A stretch of 17,691 nt of DNA from Pigoraptor vietnamica (lineage: Eukaryota > Opisthokonta > Filasterea), in NCBI GenBank assembly GCA_943704525.1, contig CALSCQ010002439.1, positions 1 to 17,691 on the forward strand. The letters are read 5' to 3'. Positions 8,515-16,450 of this stretch are shown in pieces; within the stretch, counting starts at the first letter, position 1, and every line of letters begins with the position of its first letter. A model generated the notes under the pieces. It saw only the letters and a program-made list of their open reading frames with translations. It did no database searches and was not told the DNA's origin. A program made the position numbers and the translations under genes.

Positions 8515-11250
8515 ATGGAGAGGATATCGCCACTGAGGGACGGCAGCGACGACGACGACCCGCCCGTCGCTGCCGTCCCTCCGCTCGATCACGACGAAGA
8601 GAGGTACGACACGGGCAACTACGACAGCATCTTTGACGAGCCTCTCAACGCCAACAAGGGCGATGTCGGGTTCTCCTCTCTGCCGTTGCGCGATGCGATT
8701 CACGCGCTGTGCCGGAGCTTCCGCTTCTTCCTCGCGCCGCCGATGGCCGCCGTGGAGGACGTGCGAAGCAACCCGTTGTTGCGCGGAGTCGTAACGAGCG
8801 ACGGAACCCTCTTGAGAGCCCGACTCAAGTGCGTGATGCGGCACGCACTCGTGCAGGCGCTCTCGCTCCCGAACGACGACGACTTCAGCGTCGCTGTTAC
8901 GCCAGAGTGGGAGTTGACGCTGTCGATGGTGCTCGACTCGACCGCATCTGCGATCGAAGAGAAGCGCTACAACCACCTCTTGGTGGCACTCCTCTCGCTC
9001 TCGCTCGTCCGCTTTCCCGGCGCCTGCTCTTCCTCGCACCGGCGCGCGCTCGCGAAGGCGGCGCGCGAATCGGGCGTGCTCGAACGCATCTTTCGCACCA
9101 TGGGCATGCCGGATAGCGTGCTGTTGCTGTGTCTCGTGGCGATGTTCGAGCTTTTCTACGAGGACCTCCTCGTCGATCCCTCCATTGGCCCGGGCAAACC
9201 CGTCGGCCCCACCTTCGAGAAGTACTTTGCGAACATGGGTGCCGTGGTGAGCGTGATGCAACTGCCGGTGGCGGTCCCCCACGCCGTCGCCGAGCGGTAC
9301 ATGCGGCGCATGGGTTTCCTCGTGCTGCGACACCCCGTGTGGCCGCGCCCGTCAATCACCCCCGAGACCGCCACGGAAGACACGATGACAATGGCGATGC
9401 CCACCCCCGTGGCGCTTGCCATGCGCGCGATGATGGCGCTGGACGCCCTCGGGCCGAACGCGCTTCCCGGCGCCCACAAGGCGGCCGCCGGGTTCATCAA
9501 CCTGCTTGCGGCGACAATGGACGGGTGGCTGACGTCGAACAGCAACCCGTCCTTTCGTGAGGGCATGCTCTTTCTGCAGTTCTTTGGCGAGTTTGTCGCC
9601 CGTTTCAAGCCGTGCCGCATCCCGCACAAGGTGGGAGACCCGCCCTTGGTGGACTGTCCGTGCGTGGTGCGCCGCGCCTGCGTCGATTTTGCCGCGCGGC
9701 GCTCGACCGTCGACGATTTCAACGTGTGCCTCAACTACATGCACCCCGGAGCCCTCAAGTACACGCTCGCACGCGGCGGGCTCGTCCCGATACTCGACTG
9801 GGCCGTGGAGTGTGTGGGTGCGTACGGCACCCCTGCGGCGGCGCAGTGGGACGAGCGGTCTTTCAACAGCGCGTGCACGGCACTCATCCTCGCGTCCCGC
9901 GAAAATTTTCTGTTCACGGCCGAGGGGTACTATCCCGCGTGCTTACCGTGCCAACAGTCCTCGAGCCCGTGCCCGCACGACGGCCCGCGCGAGTTCTGCC
10001 GTGCCTTCTGCAAGAAGATGTTCGCGGTGGGCGCGTTTGATGGTCTGCTGCGGCGTGTATTGGCGGTCGGGGAGACGCCGCCCATACTCGAAGCCGCGCA
10101 GTGCGGCGTGCCCATCCAGGCGCTTGCGAGGTCCGAGGGGTACCTGGACGCCGTCTTGCTCGAAGCGCGCGGGCTCTCGTCCCGCCGCGACCTCGTGCCG
10201 GCGACGCACTTCGTGCAGCGGGGCATTGTGTTTGCGACGCGCCTCTTCAAGCACGCGTGGATCGTGCGCACGGCCACCATGCCGGACAGCGCGTTCACGC
10301 CGAGGGCCCTCGACGCCGTGCGGGCGGTGAGCGTTCTCCTGCGCGTTGTGTGCGCGTGCATCATTCGCAGCACGCAAAACTCGTCGACGGAGGCCGTCTA
10401 CACGCTCGTCGTGCTGCAGGCTCTCCACTCGGCGTCGGGGATCGTCGGCGAGCTCCGTCAGTCCGAGGAGTGCCTTCGCACGCACAAACTCGGCACTTTC
10501 CGCGCGGATGACCTGCTCAACACGCTGCTGTGCTCCTCGGCTGCCCTCAAGATGATTGGGCAAGGAGACTCCCTGTGGCAGGACCTCGTCGTTTTCTGCA
10601 GCAACCGCCTCTCGTTCGTGAGGCCGGAGAACGGGCCGTCGCCGCCGTTTCCGTCGCTCGACGCGAATTGCCTGCTGCTTGCAGCGGTGTGCAAGGACCA
10701 CATGGGATCGACCGTCGCGCTCGACAGACGCATTATTAGCGGGTGCCCGTGTGGGTGGTACGAGGTATCCGTGGACGCGCCGTTGTCGCGGCAGGCAATG
10801 GCGCGCGTTGGGGGAACTGCGGGAGGTCCGAATAGCGTGCTGGAGAGTTTGCAAAGGACAGAGTCGGCGGCGGCGGCGGCGGCGAAGAGCAAGCAGGGCG
10901 CGCCCGCAGCGGCCAAGCAGGGCGGCGCCGCAAAACAGGACGCTGGGCCGTCGACGACGCCTGTCGCGAATGCGAACAAGGCGCGCGCAGAGAAAAGCAA
11001 GGTCGCGGCGGCACCGTCCGCATCCGCGAGCGAGCGATCCGGGGCGAAGGACGTCGCTGGACCTTCGACGGGGACGAGCCAGGTGAAAGTGTGCGCTGCG
11101 TGCGGCACGAGCAGCGTCAAGCTGTTCAGGTGTTCGCGGTGCCTCGCTGTGCGGTACTGCTCACGTGAGTGCCAGAAAACGGGGTGGTCGTCGCACAAGG
11201 AGACATGCAAGCCGCCGGCGGCGGCGGGGGAAAGTCCGGTGACTGATTAA
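8515..11250 (+). CDS. Large intronless protein with C-terminal MYND zinc finger
   Basis: An uninterrupted reading frame encodes 911 residues from the ATG at 8515; the frame extends further upstream to a TTG, but that has no ATG. The C-terminus is a MYND zinc finger with all ligands at canonical spacing: C860, C863, C873, C876, C882, C886, H894, C898 (CAACG...CSRC...YCSREC...HKETC). MYND fingers bind proline-rich peptides and act in protein-protein contact, not usually DNA binding. The first 850 residues are mostly helical, with hydrophobic helices and a Cys-rich patch (LPCQQSSSPCPHDG), and match no family I can name. A low-complexity Ala/Lys/Gln linker with two AGPST copies joins it to the finger. 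No SET domain motif is present, so it is not evidently a SMYD methyltransferase. It is the only intronless gene of the four. Confidence 0.9.
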   Translation: MERISPLRDGSDDDDPPVAAVPPLDHDEERYDTGNYDSIFDEPLNANKGDVGFSSLPLRDAIHALCRSFRFFLAPPMAAVEDVRSNPLLRGVVTSDGTLLRARLKCVMRHALVQALSLPNDDDFSVAVTPEWELTLSMVLDSTASAIEEKRYNHLLVALLSLSLVRFPGACSSSHRRALAKAARESGVLERIFRTMGMPDSVLLLCLVAMFELFYEDLLVDPSIGPGKPVGPTFEKYFANMGAVVSVMQLPVAVPHAVAERYMRRMGFLVLRHPVWPRPSITPETATEDTMTMAMPTPVALAMRAMMALDALGPNALPGAHKAAAGFINLLAATMDGWLTSNSNPSFREGMLFLQFFGEFVARFKPCRIPHKVGDPPLVDCPCVVRRACVDFAARRSTVDDFNVCLNYMHPGALKYTLARGGLVPILDWAVECVGAYGTPAAAQWDERSFNSACTALILASRENFLFTAEGYYPACLPCQQSSSPCPHDGPREFCRAFCKKMFAVGAFDGLLRRVLAVGETPPILEAAQCGVPIQALARSEGYLDAVLLEARGLSSRRDLVPATHFVQRGIVFATRLFKHAWIVRTATMPDSAFTPRALDAVRAVSVLLRVVCACIIRSTQNSSTEAVYTLVVLQALHSASGIVGELRQSEECLRTHKLGTFRADDLLNTLLCSSAALKMIGQGDSLWQDLVVFCSNRLSFVRPENGPSPPFPSLDANCLLLAAVCKDHMGSTVALDRRIISGCPCGWYEVSVDAPLSRQAMARVGGTAGGPNSVLESLQRTESAAAAAAKSKQGAPAAAKQGGAAKQDAGPSTTPVANANKARAEKSKVAAAPSASASERSGAKDVAGPSTGTSQVKVCAACGTSSVKLFRCSRCLAVRYCSRECQKTGWSSHKETCKPPAAAGESPVTD
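8536..8580. repeat. Perfect 15-bp inverted repeat inside the MYND gene start
   Basis: AGGGACGGCAGCGAC at 8536-8550 is the exact reverse complement of GTCGCTGCCGTCCCT at 8566-8580, with a 15-base GAC/CCC-rich spacer. In the mRNA it would form a GC-rich 15-bp stem beginning 21 bases after the A of the ATG. It encodes the acidic-to-proline segment around residues 8-22. Confidence 0.95.
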
Positions 11251-11320
11251 ATGCCGTTTCCCTCTGGATCGTGAAATGCTCACAGGTATCCCTGCCATTC
11301 TTTTTTCTTCCTTGCGTGAG

Positions 11321-11413
<93 letters not shown>

Positions 11414-11740
11414 GATTATGCATAATTGGACTGGCGCTCGACATATTATCAGGGCGGTCAAAGTTCGCATGGGAAGTTTGTTGTGCACGCAAACAAGCGA
11501 CAAATGAAGGCGACGCAACGCAGCGCAAGAAAAAAAAAAGGAAAACTAGAAAGAGAGAGACGGGAAGAGTCGCAAGAGAGGGACACGCAGCACGCGCGAA
11601 AGGCGAAAAAGAAGTAGATGCGGATCAACGGCACCCTGCCACCCCACAAGCAAATGCTCAAGGCGGTAGATGGAAAAGCGGGCACGTCACAAGAGAACGC
11701 GGGTAGAAACAGAGGAAGAGGGGCCACAGACGGGGCCGCC
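11251..11740. other. Convergent intergenic region between the MYND and kinase genes
   Basis: Both flanking genes end here, so it holds two 3' UTRs. It contains a TG tract (11322-11410) and a purine-rich stretch with an A run (about 11526-11583). No gene, RNA gene or clear polyadenylation signal is seen. An open frame of 63 codons at 11426-11617 is low-complexity Lys/Arg/Glu from the purine tract and is not credible as a gene. Confidence 0.65.
11322..11410. repeat. TG microsatellite, one interruption
   Basis: A run of about 44 TG units with a single GTAT interruption near 11347. It lies 71 bases after the MYND-gene stop and about 330 bases past the kinase stop, so it may fall in one or both 3' UTRs. 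Confidence 0.96.
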
Positions 11741-14700
11741 TTAAATAAAGTCGGGTTCCAACGTGGGGTTGGCGTTCGGCAGCGTCGGCTGGGCGCCGTT
11801 CGCCGCGGGGGCAATCGACGACCGCGTGACGAGCTTCGGCGGCGGCGGCGGAGAGCGCATAGTGTGGATGTCAATCTCGTTGAGCAGCTTGATAATCTCG
11901 GCAAACGTCGGGCGCTTCGCGGGGCTCATGTGTGTGCACCGCTCAAAGAACGCGTTGAAGCCGTCGGGGATCTTGTCGTCGCCGAGGGGCGGCTTGACGC
12001 CCTCCGAGAGCCGCATGAGCATCATCGGCATGGACGACGCAAAGTCGTAGCCGGACCACGGCATCTTGCGACTCGCAATCTCCGTGAGAATGATGCCTGT
12101 CGAGGGAACACACACGACCGTGTCAGAGGAATGGTCGCGTTTCGCGTCGTGCTCGGGAAGTGAATGTGCGCGGTGCGTGTGTGCGTTTTAAGCATGCGCG
12201 TGGTGTTCGTGTCCGTGTACGCCACGAGTGTGTGCGCGTGCCCCGCACGCCAGGGAATACCCACCAAAGGCCCACACGTCCGTCTTCTCGTTGTGTACAG
12301 ACTGTTCCGAGATGAGCTCCGGTGCCATCCACAGGAGGCTCCCGATCAGCGTGCCCTCTTCCTCTGCAATGATAATAAGACGCGTCGTTTGAGAGAGTGG
12401 CTTTAGGCGTGGCGGCAAGACAACACAAGCGGCATGTGTTGGAAGACCTTCAGTCCTTATGTCTAGACAGCTTCCATCAGACGTGTGTGGGAAGAGAGAG
12501 TATATGAGGTACACGCAAACAAACGAGGATAGCTGCATACAAACACAATCGCACCTTCCGCAGCCTTGTTGCGCTTGCGCTTCTTGTTCTCCTCGCCAAT
12601 CATGGCGAGACCAAAGTCGGCCACCTTCACCTTGTACGAGTCGTCGAGCAGGAGGTTCATCGACTTGAGATCGCTGCGGGGACACAAAAGCCGTCGCGTG
12701 AGAACAGACGAAAGAGCAAAGAGAGGTGAGTCGGCTAGCAACCCCGACATTCAATGTCGGTTGGTGTCTGCGTTGGTCAGCGTAGCAAAGCGACAAGCAC
12801 TGTAAGTAGCGCACTCGGTGTAACAATGGGCCGATGACGAGAACAGAACCAGTCGACACAGAGGCCTCGCACGCACCGGTGGATGATGGGCGGGTCGTGG
12901 CTGTGGAGGTACACCATGCCCTGCGCCGTGTCGCGAATGCACGTCATGCGCTGCGCCCACTCGAAGTCGGCCGTGCTGAGATAGAGGTCCGTGAGCGAGC
13001 CGTTGCCCATGTACTCGAGCACGAGGTACTTCGTCTCTCCCTCCAGGCAGGCGCCCTGCACAGCGGCATCGTTAGCACGGCGTGTCTGTGAGCGTGCGTG
13101 GTGCGCGGATGCATGCGGCTTTGCGTGCGCGTATGCGTCGTCCAGCCGTGCGTGCGTACGTTGCGTGCGTGCGTGCGTGCGTGCATATGAGAAACCATAT
13201 CTCTACGCACCATGAACATGACGATGTTGGGGTGGCGAAGGGCGACCATCCTGCGCACGCGTTAGAATTGGACAACCAAATGAGCCGCGCGCGAAAGTAA
13301 CGCGCGTTACAGATGGGTTCTATCCGCCAGCTTCACATGCAGCGATTAGGGCTTGGCGGTGTTCGCACGCGCCAACCCTAACCCTAACGCCAACACTTAC
13401 ATCTGAATTTCCTCGATGAACAAAAGTTGCGCCTGCATTCGACGACGGGCACAAGGTGCGTCAGCGCACAACGCAGGAGGACACACTCTTCACAAGATCA
13501 AGTCCGTTCCTTTCGGTCTGGTTGCATGCACGGCGGAGACAGGGGCACATTTGTAGCATCTGCGCAACGCACCTTCTTCGACTTGCGCTCGTTCTCAGAC
13601 TCCATCTTGGACGCGCGCGAGAAGAACTTCGAGAAGACAGAGCTGCTGCCCACTCCGCGCGTCGACTGCTTTCGTTCCGTCTGCAAAGGACAGAAAGAAT
13701 ACATGTCGGCCCATTGCGCGTTCGAACGCACACACGCACACGGAGGAAGGAATGAAACGAACGGACGACACAAAACAGCGCGCAAAGTGAAGAGGCAGCG
13801 CAAGAGACGCACCCCGGTGAGAGAGCGCATGGTCATGGCCGTGTTCTGATCGGGGACGGCCTGGTCGCGAATCGCCTTGATGGCCACCGTCGTGCCGCGG
13901 AACTGCGACGGAGGGGGTGCGCATGCTTGGTCAGCGGGTGCACACACGCGTGCGATGCAGGAAGTGTTTGCGAGCGAAAGCGAATAGACACAGTGCGCGT
14001 TTGAACGAAAGGAGTTTCTCACCTTGCCGCAAAAGACTTCGCCCCAGGCGCCCTGCGAACGAATATCAAAGTGCACACGCGCAGTGAGTAGGACGTCGTG
14101 CCCACTTGCGCGCGTGTGTTGTGCGTATGCTCGCGCACATGGACTGCGTGCGCGCGCGCGCGATGCGAGTGCGAGTGTACGTCGGTTGCGTGAATGAGAG
14201 AAAGTCAGCGACACGCAGACTCACGTGGCCAATCTTCATCTCGAGGGTGAGCTCGGACAGCTTGATGAGCCATTTGCGCTCGTTCTGGATGATCTGTCGC
14301 TCGCGGTGGCGGTACCACAACAGCAGCAGGACGACAATCGCCGCAAAGCCGCACACGATCGGCGCCACGATCGCAGCAATATTGGTCGCTGCAATGCCGG
14401 GAACGAGAGAGAGAGACGCGTAAGTTTGGTCAAGAGAGAGCGTCAGTGAGTGCACGAGAGAGGCGAAACGCAGCAAACACACACGTGACAAGTGCGGCAG
14501 TGACACGCACATGACTTTGAAACGGGGACGGAGACGCATGACGGCGCGCGGTACGATGCCACGTATCTGCAGAGGAAAGGGATTGGGTCAAAAGAACGCG
14601 CAAGTGTCCTCGTCACATGCGCGTGAAACACAGCATAGCCGCACACGCACACAACAGAACACCCACTCGAGGGCCGTGCCGGGCGGGCACCCGGTGACCG

Positions 14701-16400
14701 TAATCGCAAGGTTCAGCGTGAAATTCGGGTCGTCAGCGCGGTACGCCGTCGTCGCCGGCGAGATGACAATGTGGTACGAGCCCGGCGCCGCCGCCAAGAG
14801 CAGCGAGGGAAACTGCACCGTCGACTCGACAATGGCCTTGGTCGACTCGCCCACGAGCTCCGCCGCGTTGAGATCTCCCGCCGCAACCGCGGGCGACGTG
14901 TGGTTCTCCCCGTCGCGGATGATCTGCGCGCGCAGAATGAGAATCTGGTTCTTGGCGGCCGTCACCGCGCGCCCAAACGCGTTCGTCTGCACGACGCTGA
15001 ACGTCGGGATCGTGTCGCCGGGCTGAATCGCGAGGGGCACGGTGCGCCCCGTAAATCCCGGGTGGGCGCGCGACGCGAACAAGGGGTCGGCGCCGTTGAG
15101 CCAGAAGCAGCCGTAGATGACCGAAGAAAAGTCGGTGGTGGATGTGCCGCCCACGGCGTTCGCGCCGGTCATCGGCGTGCTGGCGTTGGCCCTCAGCGCA
15201 GGGAGGGGCACGACGTCGGGGTCGGCGAAGCGGTTCGACGTGAACGTGCAGAGGGTGAAGTAGCCCGCGGGGTAGGTGCTCGGCGTCATGCCAAACAGCA
15301 CGAAGCCCTCGGCGGCCGCGTTTCCGTTGAATATGCAGCCGTGGAAGCCGGCGTCCAGCGCGTTCGGTTTGGCAATGGCCACGGCGCCGCCACCGAAGAG
15401 GGCGCTGTGCGCGCAATGATGGGATGCGGAGGAAAAGTGCGAGTGAGTAATTCGCGCGGAAGTTCTACACCACATCCAGGAAGTTCTACACCACACCCAG
15501 CCTGACGCGCTTCTAGCAGTTGTCATTCAAAACTCACCGGTTCTCGAGGAACGTGGTCGACGCCACCGACAGCGAAGCGTGGCCGTTGGAGAGGAGACCG
15601 CCGCCGTATGCATCGGCAGCGACGTTCCACTGGAAGGCCGAGAGGTTGATGTCCAGGGTGCACGAGTCGTCGACGACGAGGCCGCCGCCCGTCTTATCAG
15701 CGCGGTTGCCTGGCACGGGTGAAATGGGGAGTCAGCGTGTGTGCGAACGACGCGTGGGTGAAATGGGAGTCAGCGTATGTGCGAACGACGCACGGGTGAA
15801 ATGGGAGTCAGCGCATGTTGGAACGACGCACGGGTGAAATGGGAGTCAGCGTGAGTCAAGTCATTCGTCAGTGCAGTCAAGTCAATAGACAATGAAATTA
15901 CGGAAGTATAATGCCTCCTCCGACATCGACACCCCCGGATGAACGCCCCATGGACACTCGCAAGAAGCAACTCACCGTTGAACGTGGAGCCATAGAAGCG
16001 TGCGGCCACATACTCAGACATGTACACTCCGCCGCCGACTCCAAATTGCGACTTTATCACAGTGGCGCGGTTCCCTGACGTGCGGAGAGACGGGCAATGA
16101 GAAACGAGTTATGCAACAAACGGACGTACGGAAACTCCCGACAGTTCGCGAAATGGAAGTCGCGCGTCCAGCAATTCTGCGCGTGGCACGCAAAGGGGTC
16201 GAACGGCGCTCACCGAAGAAGGAGCACGTGTCGCAGTTGAGTTTCGCATATCCGCTGAGACGCATGCCGCCGGCGGAACGGGCGGTGTTGTCTGCAACGC
16301 ACGCAAACAGCGTCAGTATAAGCCGAACAAGAAATTGAGACGTTCAGAAGTGTTTGGAGTGCGTCCAGTAATGTGTGTCTTATGGGGGAGTGGTACTGCG

Positions 16401-16450
<50 letters not shown>

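Larger units (their letters stand above)
11868..14250 (-). other. TKL protein kinase catalytic domain
   Basis: Subdomains in order: glycine loop IGHGAWGEV (14225 junction plus exon 14052-14023), VAIK lysine at 13878-13876, alpha-C Glu in FIEEIQM, LRHPNIVMFMGA, EYMGNGSLTDLYL, HRDLKSMN with catalytic Asp at 12672-12670, VADFGLA with metal-binding Asp at 12618-12616, WMAPEL, DVWAFGIILTEI and RPTFAEI. HRDLKSMN and the MFMGA block are typical of TKL kinases. Two insertions are unusual: about 45-50 residues rich in Ser/Lys between VAIK and the alpha-C helix, and a KKRKRNKAAEEEEG stretch in the activation segment. Confidence 0.95.

Noticed and set aside
8428-9333. 301-codon open frame antisense to the MYND gene
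   Set aside because: Basic, low-information translation opposite a clearly coding frame; no motif and no independent start context.
13346-13388. True telomere or chromosome end
   Set aside because: Only 2.5 repeat units, with kinase exons in phase on both sides.
14443-14709. Cys-rich extension of the exon at 14566-14511 (translation continuing through CHVCVCC)
   Set aside because: Ending at the GTGCGT donor at 14510 gives the phase required by the transmembrane exon; the Cys-rich part is intron.
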